64,000 bases of DNA from Micromonospora sp. HNM0581 (GTDB taxonomy: Bacteria; Actinomycetota; Actinomycetes; Mycobacteriales; Micromonosporaceae): the NCBI RefSeq assembly GCF_012726175.1, contig NZ_JAASAD010000010.1, positions 62,001-126,000 on the forward strand. The letters are read 5' to 3'. Shown piece after piece: positions 41,097-49,632 of this stretch; within the stretch, counting starts at the first letter, position 1, and each line of letters begins with the position of its first letter. The notes beneath the pieces were generated by a model. The model ran no database searches, was not told the origin of the DNA, and saw only the letters and a list, made by a program, of their open reading frames with translations. A program made the position numbers and the translations under genes.

Positions 41097-42197
41097 ATGA
41101 GCGGTGGTGACAAGATCGACTTCGAGATCCGTCCGAACCCCGCACCGGTACCGGCCACCGACCGTGCCGCGCTGCTGGCGAACCCCGGATTCGGCCGAGT
41201 GTTCACCGACCACATGGTCACCATCCGCTACGCCGACGGCAAGGGCTGGTACGACGCCCGGGTCGAGAAGCGCGCCCCGATCCCCATGGACCCGGCCAGC
41301 GCGGTACTGCACTACGCGCAGGAGATTTTCGAGGGCATGAAGGCGTACCGGGCGGCTGACGGTGGAGTGACGATGTTCCGCCCGTACGCGAACGCGACCC
41401 GGTTCAACACCTCCGCCGTCCGGATGGCCATGCCGACGTTGCCGGAACAGACCTTCGTGGAATCGCTGCACCGGCTGATCGAGATCGACCGGGAGTGGAT
41501 TCCCGACGGAGACGACGGCGGTAGCCTCTATCTGCGGCCGTTCATGTTCGCCAGCGAGGTCTTCCTCGGCGTCCGCCCCGCCAACGAGTACCTCTACGCG
41601 GTCATCGCCTCACCCGTCGGGGCGTACTTCCCTGGTGGGGTCAGGCCGGTGACGGTGTGGATCTCGCCCGACTACACCCGGGCCGCCCCCGGCGGCACCG
41701 GTGCGGCCAAGTGCGGCGGCAACTACGCGGCCTCGCTCGCCGCCCAGGCCGAGGCCTTGGAACACGGCTGCGACCAGGTGGTCTTCCTCGACGCCGTGGA
41801 GCGTCGTCACGTCGACGAGTTGGGCGGCATGAACGTCTTCTTCGTCTACGACGACGGGTCGATTGTCACTCCACCGCTGACCGGCACCATCCTGCCCGGC
41901 ATCACCCGCGAGTCGGTGCTCTCCCTGGCCTCGGCGGCCGGGCACCGGGTAGAGGAACGGCCGGTGACCTTCGACGACTGGCATGCGGACGCCCTGAGTG
42001 GCCGACTGCGTGAGGTCTTCGCCTGCGGTACCGCGGCGGTCATCACACCGATCGGGCAGGTGCGTTTCCCGGGCGGGGAGTTCACCGTTGCCGGCGGAGA
42101 GCCGGGCACCTTCACCATGGCGCTTCGGCAACAACTCGTGGATCTCCAGCGGGGTAAGGCGCAGGATCCGCACAACTGGGTGCACCGAGTGTTCTGA
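41097..42197 (+). CDS. ilvE: Branched-chain amino acid aminotransferase
   Basis: PLP aminotransferase (fold IV) of 366 aa that makes Val, Leu and Ile from their 2-keto acids. Motifs: LHYAQEIFEGMKAYRAADGG, LYLRPFMFASEVFLGV, the PLP lysine in GTGAAKCGGNYAASL (about residue 205), ELGGMNVFFV and TPPLTGTILPGITRES. ATG 41097 follows CAGGGAGG. Codons upstream to 40995 are open but lack family similarity. It lies 200 bp after leuB on the same strand. Confidence 0.96.
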   Translation: MSGGDKIDFEIRPNPAPVPATDRAALLANPGFGRVFTDHMVTIRYADGKGWYDARVEKRAPIPMDPASAVLHYAQEIFEGMKAYRAADGGVTMFRPYANATRFNTSAVRMAMPTLPEQTFVESLHRLIEIDREWIPDGDDGGSLYLRPFMFASEVFLGVRPANEYLYAVIASPVGAYFPGGVRPVTVWISPDYTRAAPGGTGAAKCGGNYAASLAAQAEALEHGCDQVVFLDAVERRHVDELGGMNVFFVYDDGSIVTPPLTGTILPGITRESVLSLASAAGHRVEERPVTFDDWHADALSGRLREVFACGTAAVITPIGQVRFPGGEFTVAGGEPGTFTMALRQQLVDLQRGKAQDPHNWVHRVF

Positions 42198-42218
42198 CTT
42201 TCGTCGCGCTCGTTCGCG

Positions 42219-42959
42219 TTACTCCAGCAGGTGGGTTCGCAGGGCGGTGAGCTGCGCTTCGGTGACACCTGCATGGCGCAGGTAGTCGTCGACGGAGCCG
42301 TGACCCGCGCGGATCTCGGCGAGGAAGAGCAGCATCGTCTCGGCCGGCGAGGACAGGAACGGAGCCGGAATCTCGGACACGTCCGGGAAGGTGGTGGAGA
42401 GCCAGGCGCCGAACCGCTGCGACGCCTCAGTGCTCAACGCGTAGTCCGCCGCGATCTCGCTGTCCTGCACTCCGAGGACGGCCAGCGTCAGCCCGCAGAC
42501 GATGCCGGTGCGATCCTTGCCTGCGACGCAGTGCACCACCACCGGTGCATTCGCGTCATCCGCGATCAGGCCGATCGCCTCGGCCAGCCCGGCGGTGCCG
42601 GTGCGGGCCAGGTCGGCGTACCGGTCGGCGAGGTAGCGGGCGAGGTCGTCGCCGGGTCGGTAGGGCTGATCACCCCACTCGGCGTGGTCGGGGTGGATGT
42701 GCCGGTAGGTCAGCCCGTCGAAGTCGGGCACCCGGCCGTCGCGCTCGACCTCGTGCGGGCGACGCAGGTCGATGACGGTCCGCACGCCGAGTGCCGCGAA
42801 CGTGTCCCGATCGTCGTCGTCGAGCCGGTGCAGGGAGTCCGAGCGGTAGAGCCGGCCGGTACGCACGGTGCGGTCGTCCCGGGTGCGGTAGCCACCAACG
42901 TCGCGGAAGTTGAAGGTGGTGGTGAACGGGATTCTGCGGTTGACCTCGATGGAGTCCAT
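42219..42959 (-). CDS. Tyrosine-protein phosphatase, MptpB-like
   Basis: A 246-aa phosphatase with the CX5R active-site loop VVHCVAGKDRTGIVCGL (about residues 138-154). N-terminal NFRDVGGYRTRDDRTVRTG and DLRRPHEVERDG are typical of the bacterial family with M. tuberculosis PtpB, which acts on phosphotyrosine and phosphoinositides. No signal peptide. ATG 42959 has TACCGT six bases upstream and so looks leaderless. It converges with ilvE, 21 bp apart. Confidence 0.87.
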   Translation of the reverse strand: MDSIEVNRRIPFTTTFNFRDVGGYRTRDDRTVRTGRLYRSDSLHRLDDDDRDTFAALGVRTVIDLRRPHEVERDGRVPDFDGLTYRHIHPDHAEWGDQPYRPGDDLARYLADRYADLARTGTAGLAEAIGLIADDANAPVVVHCVAGKDRTGIVCGLTLAVLGVQDSEIAADYALSTEASQRFGAWLSTTFPDVSEIPAPFLSSPAETMLLFLAEIRAGHGSVDDYLRHAGVTEAQLTALRTHLLE

Positions 42960-42965
42960 TTGGAC

Positions 42966-42971
42966 ACGGTA
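42966..42971 (-). promoter_or_regulatory. -10 element TACCGT (minus strand), leaderless
   Basis: On the minus strand TACCGT is followed by six bases and the ATG of the tyrosine phosphatase. Confidence 0.45.
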
Positions 42972-43022
42972 GACGGTCGGTGGGCTGATGCCGACCGACC
43001 GTCTACCGTTCCGGGGCGTCAC

Positions 43023-43487
43023 CTACCGGAGTCCACCACCACCGGGCGGGACGGCGGAGTAGGTGTCGTCGTAGTAGCCGCCGAGCTTGTCCCGGTAGGC
43101 CGGGTCGGTGGCCGTCTCGTCGTACTCCGGGGCTGCCTTGATCTGGTCCTTGGTGCGGTCGACGAAGACCTTCTGTTCCTCGTGGTCGACGTGGTTAACC
43201 GTTCCGGCCGGGAGCATCACCTTCTTGCCGAAGATCCACGGTCCAGTGTCCACCACCAGGTAGCTGGCGTTGACCTCGGTGCTGTCACTGTCGATCTTGC
43301 CGATCGAGCCGTCGCTTGCCTCCACCTTGTAACCGACCAGGTTCGCGCCGGCCACCCCGGCTTCGTTCCGGTAGCTCCAGGGGTCGAAGGCGCCGGCAGG
43401 GGTCCCGCCGGCGACGACGCTCTGGTCGACGGCGCGCAGCTGCGGGTCCGGCGTGGTGTTCGTGGTGTTCGGGACGATCCTGTCCAT
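43023..43487 (-). CDS. PRC-barrel domain protein
   Basis: A 154-aa soluble protein with one PRC-barrel domain in the middle (NLVGYKVEASDGSIGKIDSD through VMLPAGTVNHVDHEEQKVFV, about residues 50-110). The C-terminal tail ends in DDTYSAVPPGGGGLR. Such proteins in actinomycetes are often stress- or sporulation-linked, but the role is not known. ATG 43487 follows AGGAGACC. It lies 63 bp upstream of the tyrosine phosphatase on the same strand. Confidence 0.82.
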   Translation of the reverse strand: MDRIVPNTTNTTPDPQLRAVDQSVVAGGTPAGAFDPWSYRNEAGVAGANLVGYKVEASDGSIGKIDSDSTEVNASYLVVDTGPWIFGKKVMLPAGTVNHVDHEEQKVFVDRTKDQIKAAPEYDETATDPAYRDKLGGYYDDTYSAVPPGGGGLR

Positions 43488-43658
43488 GGGAGGTCTCCTG
43501 CCCTGGCCCGTGATGGGCCGTCTTGGCGGAACGTGTGACGTTGTCCCGGAGACTCCTACCCCTTGACGAGCGCGCTACACCAGCCGAACCACCCGACTCA
43601 CGAGCCACCTGCCGTCCCGAAGTATGGATTCTTCCTCCCACGAACGACCCGGAAGTGG

Positions 43659-43664
43659 CAGAGT
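43659..43664 (+). promoter_or_regulatory. -10 element CAGAGT of the cimA leader
   Basis: CAGAGT followed by seven bases and GTG 43672 of the leader ORF, the same geometry as CAGTCT before the ilvB leader. The -35 is not clear. Confidence 0.35.
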
Positions 43665-43671
43665 TCCGGTC

Positions 43672-43704
43672 GTGACCAGCACCGCCCGCATTATTGGCAA
43701 CTAG
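43672..43704 (+). CDS. Leader peptide of the cimA attenuator (MTSTARIIGN)
   Basis: A 10-codon ORF, GTG to TAG, encoding MTSTARIIGN. The two adjacent isoleucine codons are ATT ATT, rare in this genome. The stop overlaps the first base of a pause hairpin, and a Rho-independent terminator follows, 93 bases before cimA. Citramalate synthase starts the pyruvate route to isoleucine, so stalling at Ile codons when Ile-tRNA is short would fit attenuation exactly. GTG start is probably leaderless. Confidence 0.6.
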   Translation: MTSTARIIGN

Positions 43705-43762
43705 CGCGCCGGCTTCCCCTCGCCGAGCGCGCAGACCTCCCGCATCCGCGGGGGGTCTTTTT
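43704..43762 (+). terminator. cimA attenuator: pause hairpin and terminator with T run
   Basis: First hairpin GCGCGCCGGC / GCCGAGCGCGC (43704-43713, 43722-43732, one bulge). Terminator stem AGACCTCCCGC / GCGGGGGGTCT (43733-43743, 43748-43758, one G-T pair) followed by TTTTTG. It stands 34 bases before cimA ATG 43797. Confidence 0.68.
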
Positions 43763-43796
43763 GTTGCGCCGGCCGGTGCCGAACGAAGGGATCATG

Positions 43797-45380
43797 ATGA
43801 CGTTCCAGGTATACGACACCACGCTGCGCGACGGCGCCCAGCGCGAGGGGCTCAGCTACTCGGTGGTCGACAAGCTCGCGGTGGCCCGGCTGCTCGACGA
43901 GTTCGGCGTCGGCTTCATCGAGGGCGGCTGGCCGGGCGCGGTTCCCAAGGACACCGAGTTCTTCCGCCGGGCCCACCGCGAACTCGACCTCAGGCACGCG
44001 GTGCTCGTCGCCTTCGGAGCTACCCGTCGGGCCGGCACGGTGGCAGCCGACGACCCGCAGGTGCGCGGACTGCTCGACGCACAGACTCCGGCGATCGCCC
44101 TGGTGGCGAAGGCGGACCTGCGCCACGTCGAGCGGGCATTGCGGACCACCGCCAAGGAGAACCTGGCGATGATCCACGACACGGTGACCCATCTCGTTGC
44201 CGAAGGGCGTCGGGTCTTTGTCGACGGCGAGCACACGTTCGACGGCTACCGGCACGACCCGGCGTACACCGCGTCGGTGGTGGAGACCGCCCTCTCGGCG
44301 GGCGCCGAGCGGTTCGTTCTCTGCGACACCAACGGCGGAATGCTGCCATCGCAGGTGACCGCCGCCATCGTCGATCTCACCGATCGGATCGGTGTCGCGC
44401 CGGAACTGCTCGGCATGCACGCCCAGAACGACACCGCGTGCGCGGTGGCCAACACCATCGCCGCCGTCGAGGCCGGAATCCGGCACGTGCAGGGCACCGC
44501 CAACGGGTACGGCGAACGCCCCGGCAACGCCGACCTCTTCGCGGTCGTCGCGAACCTTCAGCTCAAGCTCGGAATGCCGGTCCTACCGGAGGGCTGCCTG
44601 GAGCAGATGGTGCGGGTCTCCCATGCCATCGCCGAGATCGCCAACATCGCCCCCGACACCCACCAGGCGTACGCCGGGGCTGCGGCCTTCGCCCACAAGG
44701 CGGGGCTGCACGCGAGTGCGATCAAAGTGGATCCGTTGCTCTACAACCACGTGGAGCCGGAGCTTGTCGGTAACGACATGCGGATCCTGGTGACCGAGAT
44801 GGCCGGCCGGGCCAGCATCGAGCTGAAGAGCCGCGAGCTGGGACTGGACCTTACCGGTCACCCGGAGACGTTGTCCCGGGTCACCAACCGGGTGAAGGAG
44901 CTGGAGGCCGGCGGGTGGTCGTTCGAAGCCGCCGACGCCTCGTTCGAGCTGCTGGTCCGCTCCGAGCTGACGAACGCCGCTCCGGTGCGGCCGTTCGCGC
45001 TGGAGTCGTACCGGGTGCTCGTCGAGCACCGCGAGGACGGCTCGGTAGTTTCCGAAGCAACCGTCAAGATCCGGGTACGCGGGGAACGGGTGATCGCCAC
45101 GGCTGAGGGCAACGGGCCGGTGAACGCCCTGGACGAGGCGCTACGTGTCGGCCTCGGACGGCACTACCCGGAGCTGCGGGACTTCGAGCTGGCCGACTAC
45201 AAGGTGCGGATCCTGGAGGGCAGCCACGGCACCGGTGCGGTGACCAGGGTGCTCGTCGAGACGGCTGATGGGCGGGGCGGAGGCTGGACAACTGTCGGCG
45301 TACACCCCAACGTGGTCGAGGCGAGTTGGCACGCGTTGGTCGACGCGCTGACCTATGGCGTCGACCGGGCGCGGGTGTGA
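43797..45380 (+). CDS. cimA: Citramalate synthase
   Basis: A 527-aa enzyme of the isopropylmalate synthase family that joins acetyl-CoA and pyruvate to citramalate, giving a threonine-independent route to isoleucine. N-terminal TIM barrel: MTFQVYDTTLRDGAQREGLS, EGGWPGAVPKDTEFF, DGEHTFDGYRHDP and the HxH region GMHAQNDTACAVANT. C-terminal LeuA-type regulatory domain from about residue 410 (RSELTNAAPVRPFALESYRV). The EGGWPG motif favours CimA over LeuA. GAAGGG is six bases before ATG 43797; ATG 43794 is an alternative. The frame open to 43563 covers the attenuator and is not coding. Confidence 0.92.
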   Translation: MTFQVYDTTLRDGAQREGLSYSVVDKLAVARLLDEFGVGFIEGGWPGAVPKDTEFFRRAHRELDLRHAVLVAFGATRRAGTVAADDPQVRGLLDAQTPAIALVAKADLRHVERALRTTAKENLAMIHDTVTHLVAEGRRVFVDGEHTFDGYRHDPAYTASVVETALSAGAERFVLCDTNGGMLPSQVTAAIVDLTDRIGVAPELLGMHAQNDTACAVANTIAAVEAGIRHVQGTANGYGERPGNADLFAVVANLQLKLGMPVLPEGCLEQMVRVSHAIAEIANIAPDTHQAYAGAAAFAHKAGLHASAIKVDPLLYNHVEPELVGNDMRILVTEMAGRASIELKSRELGLDLTGHPETLSRVTNRVKELEAGGWSFEAADASFELLVRSELTNAAPVRPFALESYRVLVEHREDGSVVSEATVKIRVRGERVIATAEGNGPVNALDEALRVGLGRHYPELRDFELADYKVRILEGSHGTGAVTRVLVETADGRGGGWTTVGVHPNVVEASWHALVDALTYGVDRARV

Positions 45381-45840
45381 GCGGGCGGGCCAGCTGAGAA
45401 TCCGACCGTGACCGGACACGGATCAGCAGACTACGCGTCAGTGTCCGTGACCGTATCCGGTGTGCCTGCCGTTCGTGCACGCGTCCGTCACCATTGGCGT
45501 GGGGAGAATCGGAAACGATTTATGAAAAGCGTCTCGTGAGTTCTTCCCGGCTTTGCCTTTCGTGATTTCTGACGTCGATCGGACAACTCGCCGACGGTAT
45601 TGCCACTATTGACCGGCGGTATTTTCCGGTGCTAGGTTTCAGCTGCTCAGGAGGCTGCGTTCTGGCGAGAATCCCCAGTTCAGGGCGCGCGAATGTCGGC
45701 GAAACAATGCGCCTTCGGGGATTTTGTCGGGCGGAGCTGTAGGCGCCGACCGTTCGTTGTCGCTCGACTTGAAAAGGCAACAACCGCCCCGTGTGCAACG
45801 GGCCGGCCGTATCTCCACGCCGAGAAAAGGGAGACGCGTC
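45381..45840. other. 460-bp gap, A/T-richer than its surroundings
   Basis: No gene with family features is seen. The right half is noticeably richer in A and T and holds a strong promoter at 45609-45638, which would give the secreted-protein gene a leader of almost 200 bases. I found no confident riboswitch fold by eye in that leader. Confidence 0.5.
45609..45638 (+). promoter_or_regulatory. Promoter of the secreted-protein gene
   Basis: TTGACC (45609-45614), 18-base spacer, TAGGTT (45633-45638). Both boxes match the vegetative consensus well. Start of transcription is expected near 45645. Confidence 0.55.
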
Positions 45841-46338
45841 ATGACCAGGTTTTTCCGACGTAAGACGGCCGCGGTGGCGATCGCGGCGTTGGCGCTGGCG
45901 CTGGCCGGCGGCGGAATCGCCGTGGCGAAGCCGACCGCTGAGTCTGGACAGCCCGCTGCCCGCAGTGCCCAGCAGCCTGCCGTCACCACGGCCGCACTGA
46001 ACAGCGCGAAGGCCACCCTCGCCGAGGGCGAGTCGGTGGGTGTTCAGGCCGCCGGCGGCTTCTACGCCACGGTGGTCAACGCCAACGGCACCAAGGCTCG
46101 CGGTGCCGGCGTCGTCATCAAGTACGGCGTCGGGCAGTACGAGGTGCAGTTCGGCAGCAATGTCACCACAGGTGTCTACGTGGCGACGATCGGCCGGCCG
46201 GACTCGTGCTGCATCCCGCCGGCCGGAGAGGTTGCGGTCGCCCCCCGACTGCTCACTCCGAACGCCGTTTTCATCCAGACCCGCAACTCTGCCGGTGTCG
46301 CCGCCGACCTGCCCTTCCACCTGCTCGTGCACCGCTGA
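45841..46338 (+). CDS. Secreted protein of unknown function
   Basis: A 165-aa exported protein. Its signal peptide is clear: basic MTRFFRRKT, hydrophobic core AAVAIAALALALAGGGIAVA, and predicted cleavage near AVAKP. The mature part is small, has a CC pair (RPDSCCIPPAGEV), and reads as a beta-rich domain (GFYATVVNANGTKARGAGVV, YEVQFGSNVTTGVYVATIG). I do not recognise a named family. ATG 45841 follows AAGGGAG. A promoter with a long leader and a hairpin terminator show it is a monocistronic unit. Confidence 0.8.
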   Translation: MTRFFRRKTAAVAIAALALALAGGGIAVAKPTAESGQPAARSAQQPAVTTAALNSAKATLAEGESVGVQAAGGFYATVVNANGTKARGAGVVIKYGVGQYEVQFGSNVTTGVYVATIGRPDSCCIPPAGEVAVAPRLLTPNAVFIQTRNSAGVAADLPFHLLVHR

Positions 46339-46350
46339 ACCGTCCACTGT

Positions 46351-46382
46351 CACCGGGCTCCGTCGCAGGACGGAGCCCGGTG
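46351..46382 (+). terminator. 14-bp hairpin after the secreted-protein gene
   Basis: CACCGGGCTCCGTC / GACGGAGCCCGGTG, perfect, with a 4-base loop, 12 bases past the stop. Confidence 0.7.
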
Positions 46383-46551
46383 ACGTGTCCGACCGGCGCA
46401 CAAGTGTCGGGAAGGTCCCCTTCGCCATCGGAGGCGTCAGCAAGGGCCCGTGCCTCCAGGTGTCCGGTAGCGGTGTTGTTCGGGCGGTCTGGGTCGCCGA
46501 GCGCCGGATATTCCGACGTTTGTCCGCCGCCCCGCTCGGGAAGCAAGCAGC

Positions 46552-47601
46552 GTGACGGACATCTCGGACACCATGGCCAGCCTGCCCAGCCCGGCCGATC
46601 CGGACGCGACCGCTGCGGATCTGGGCCAGACGCTCTTCGAGGTCAAACGCGTGATCGTCGGGCAGGATCGGCTCGTCGAACGTCTCCTGGTCGCACTGCT
46701 CGCCGACGGACACTGCCTGCTGGAGGGCGTACCGGGCGTAGCCAAGACCCTTGCCGCGCAGACCCTCGCGACGGTGGTCGGCGGCAGCTTCTCCCGCATT
46801 CAGTTCACCCCCGACCTCGTTCCCTCCGACATCGCCGGCACCCGGATCTACCGCGCCTCGAAGGAGAGCTTCGACGTCGAGCTGGGCCCGGTGATGGCGA
46901 ACCTGGTGCTGGCGGACGAAATCAACCGTGCACCGGCCAAGGTGCAGTCGGCGTTGCTGGAGGCGATGGCCGAGCGTCAGGTGTCGATCGGCGGGCGGAG
47001 CCATCCGGTGCCGGAACCCTTCCTGGTGCTGGCCACCCAGAACCCCATCGAGTCGGAGGGGGTCTACCAACTGCCGGAAGCGCAGCGGGACCGCTTCCTG
47101 ATGAGGATCGTCGTCGGCTACCCGGATATTGCCGACGAACTGACCATCCTCTACCGGATGAGCGCCGACCGTCCCCGGGCCCACCGGGTGCTCGACCCGG
47201 ATCGGCTGCGGGAGTTCCAGCGGCAGGCCAGGCAGGTGTTCGTCCACCACGCCATCGCCGAGTACGTGGTGCGGCTCATCCACGCCACCCGTGATCCGGG
47301 TCGGTTCGGGCTGTCGGAGATGGCCGGGCTGCTCGCGTACGGCGCCAGCCCCCGCGCCACCCTCGGCCTGGTCTCGGCCGCCCGCGCCCAGGCCTTGCTC
47401 CGGGGGCGGGGCTTCGTCCTGCCCGACGATGTCCGGGAACTCACGGTGGACGTACTGGCCCACCGGCTGGTGCTCTCCTTCGACGCGGTCGCCGACGGGG
47501 TCAACGCCGAGTGGGTCGTCCGCCGGCTGGTCGAGGCGGTCCCGCTGCCCCAGGTCACCACCGCCAGACCGGAGTACGCGACACATCTGGCAGCCGCCTG
47601 A
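46552..47601 (+). CDS. MoxR-family AAA+ ATPase
   Basis: A 349-aa ATPase that typically acts as a chaperone or metal-insertion factor with VWA-domain partners. Walker A LLEGVPGVAKTLAAQ (about residues 56-70), Walker B NLVLADEINRAPAK, sensor VLATQNPIESEGVYQLPEAQ, and arginine-finger region RDRFLMRI. GTG 46552 follows GGAAG. The next gene begins within its stop codon (TGATG), and a DUF58 protein and a VWA membrane protein follow, the usual MoxR partners. Confidence 0.92.
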   Translation: MTDISDTMASLPSPADPDATAADLGQTLFEVKRVIVGQDRLVERLLVALLADGHCLLEGVPGVAKTLAAQTLATVVGGSFSRIQFTPDLVPSDIAGTRIYRASKESFDVELGPVMANLVLADEINRAPAKVQSALLEAMAERQVSIGGRSHPVPEPFLVLATQNPIESEGVYQLPEAQRDRFLMRIVVGYPDIADELTILYRMSADRPRAHRVLDPDRLREFQRQARQVFVHHAIAEYVVRLIHATRDPGRFGLSEMAGLLAYGASPRATLGLVSAARAQALLRGRGFVLPDDVRELTVDVLAHRLVLSFDAVADGVNAEWVVRRLVEAVPLPQVTTARPEYATHLAAA

Positions 47602-48617
47602 TGGGCCGCCGCGATGCCACACCAACGGTGGCGGCGGACCCGGTACTCACCGACCTCACCCCCGATCAGCGGTTGCGGCGGCTGGAACTCACCGTGACCC
47701 GGCGTCTCGACGGCCTGCTGCACGGCGAACGTCTCGGTCTGCTGCCCGGCCCCGGTAGCGAACCGGCGGGCAGCCGCGAATACCGACCGGGTGAGGACGA
47801 GGTGCGCCGGATGGACTGGTCGGTGACGGCCCGCACCACGGTGCCCCACGTGCGGGAAGTGGACGCCGACCGGGAGCTGACCACCTGGCTGCTCGTCGAC
47901 GCCAGCCCCAGCATGGAGTACGGCACCGCCGAGTTGGACAAGCGAGAACTCGCGGTCGCCGCGGTCGCCACCGTCGGTTTTCTCACCGCCGGGCCCGGTA
48001 ACCGGCTCGGCGCCCAGGTGCTCACGTCGTACGGGCTGCGTCGGGTGCCGGCCCGCGCCGGACGCGCCCACCTGTTCGGACTGCTGCGCGCGTTACTGGC
48101 CGCGCCCCGGGCTGGCGAGATCCCGGACGACGGGCCCCGGACCTCACCCACCACCGGGCTGGGCGACGCGCTGGCCGAGGTACGTCGGGTCGCCCACCGT
48201 CGCGGGTTGGTGGTGGTGGTCTCCGACTTCCTCGACGGCCTACCCGACGACGCACGGCTACCAGCCGCCTGGGAACGGCACCTGCGGCAGCTCACGGTGC
48301 GTCACCAGGTGCTCGCAATCGAGGTGAGCGACCCTCGCGAGCTGGAACTGCCGGACGTCGGACTGATCACCCTGGTCGACCCGGAGACCGGCGAGCGCCG
48401 CGAGGTGTGGACTGGCGACCGCCGACTGCGGGAGCGGTACGCGGCGGCGGCTGCCGCCCAACGAACACAGGTGCGGCAGGCGCTGCGTCGGGCCGGCGTG
48501 ACGCATCTGGCGTTACGTACCGACCGGGACTGGACCGTCGACATCGTCCGGCACGTACATGCGCAACGCCGGCTGGCCGCCGCCGCGGCCCCGTCCCATC
48601 GGGGAGGTACGGCATGA
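47601..48617 (+). CDS. DUF58 protein with VWA-like fold
   Basis: A 338-aa protein of the DUF58 family always found beside MoxR ATPases. The hallmark YRPGEDEVRRMDWSVTART is present, followed by a degenerate von Willebrand A domain (WLLVDASPSMEYG, DxSxS-like, and LVVVVSDFLDGLPDDA). It overlaps moxR by one base and the next gene by four (ATGA), so the three are translationally coupled. Function with MoxR is likely assembly or maturation of a membrane or envelope target. Confidence 0.88.
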   Translation: MGRRDATPTVAADPVLTDLTPDQRLRRLELTVTRRLDGLLHGERLGLLPGPGSEPAGSREYRPGEDEVRRMDWSVTARTTVPHVREVDADRELTTWLLVDASPSMEYGTAELDKRELAVAAVATVGFLTAGPGNRLGAQVLTSYGLRRVPARAGRAHLFGLLRALLAAPRAGEIPDDGPRTSPTTGLGDALAEVRRVAHRRGLVVVVSDFLDGLPDDARLPAAWERHLRQLTVRHQVLAIEVSDPRELELPDVGLITLVDPETGERREVWTGDRRLRERYAAAAAAQRTQVRQALRRAGVTHLALRTDRDWTVDIVRHVHAQRRLAAAAAPSHRGGTA

Positions 48618-49573
48618 TCTGGCAGTCGCCTGTCCGGCTGTGGCTGTTGCTCGGCGTGCTCGCTCTGACGGTGACGTACCTGGTGGCGCAGCGGCGCCGC
48701 AGCCGGTACGCGGTGCGCTTCACCAATCTGCGGCTGCTCGACCGCGTGGCGCCCCGGCGCCCGACCTGGCGGCGACACTTGCCGGCTGGCCTCTTCCTGG
48801 CCATGCTCGCCCTGCTGGTGGTCGGTTTCGCTCGTCCCACCGCCGAGGTCCGGGTGCCCCGGGAACGTGCCACGGTGATGGTGGCGGTGGACGTCTCCAC
48901 GTCGATGCTCGCCGGTGACGTCGCCCCGGACCGGCTCAGCGCGGCCAAGAGCGCCGCCCGGCGGTTCGCCGACGGACTGCCCCGCGAGTTCAACGTGGGA
49001 CTCGTCGCGTTCGCCGGCAGTGCTGCGGTGCTGGTACCACCGGGGACCGACCGGGAGGCGCTGCACGACGGGATCGAGCGGTTGGCCGAGGGCGCGACGG
49101 GGGTGCAGGGCACCGCGATCGGCGAGGCGATAAGCACCTCGCTGGGCGCGGTGAGGGCACTCGACGACAGGGCCGCGACCGAGCCGCCGCCGGCCCGGAT
49201 CATCCTGCTCTCCGACGGGGCGAACACCTCGGGGATGGATCCGATGGAGGCCGTCGCCGATGCGGTGGCCCTCGACGTGCCGGTGCACAGCATCTCGTTC
49301 GGTACGCCGAGTGGCTTCGTCGATCGGGGCGGGCGACCGATCCAGGTGCCGGTGGACGGGGAGACGCTGCGGGCCGTCGCCGAGGAGACCGGGGGTGGTT
49401 TCCACGAGGCCGGCACGAGCGCCGAACTGCGGGCCGTCTACGACGACATCGGCAGCTCGGTGGGTTGGCGCATGGTGCGGCAGGACGTCTCGTCCCGGTT
49501 CATCGGAGTCGGGCTGGTGTTCGCGATGGGCGCGGCGGTCGGCTCGATGCGCTGGTTCTCCCGCCTGCCCTGA
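48614..49573 (+). CDS. VWA-domain membrane protein (BatA-like)
   Basis: A 319-aa protein with two N-terminal membrane helices (LWLLLGVLALTVTYLVA and LPAGLFLAMLALLVVGFA), an external or cytoplasmic von Willebrand A domain and a C-terminal helix (FIGVGLVFAMGAAVGSMRWF). The metal-ion-dependent adhesion site is intact: VAVDVSTSMLAGD (DxSxS), with the later Thr in GVQGTAIGEA and Asp in ILLSDGANTSG. ATG 48614 overlaps the DUF58 stop (ATGA) and follows GGGGAGG. Only one BatA/B-type gene occurs here. Confidence 0.88.
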   Translation: MIWQSPVRLWLLLGVLALTVTYLVAQRRRSRYAVRFTNLRLLDRVAPRRPTWRRHLPAGLFLAMLALLVVGFARPTAEVRVPRERATVMVAVDVSTSMLAGDVAPDRLSAAKSAARRFADGLPREFNVGLVAFAGSAAVLVPPGTDREALHDGIERLAEGATGVQGTAIGEAISTSLGAVRALDDRAATEPPPARIILLSDGANTSGMDPMEAVADAVALDVPVHSISFGTPSGFVDRGGRPIQVPVDGETLRAVAEETGGGFHEAGTSAELRAVYDDIGSSVGWRMVRQDVSSRFIGVGLVFAMGAAVGSMRWFSRLP

Positions 49574-49632
49574 AAGGCGACCGGCCGATCCGTGACAGCG
49601 GTCACCGGGTGACACACGTGAGGAGCGTACGT

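Noticed and set aside
43563..43796. N-terminal extension of cimA
   Set aside because: It would be translated through the attenuator hairpins; family proteins begin at MTFQVYDTTLRDG.
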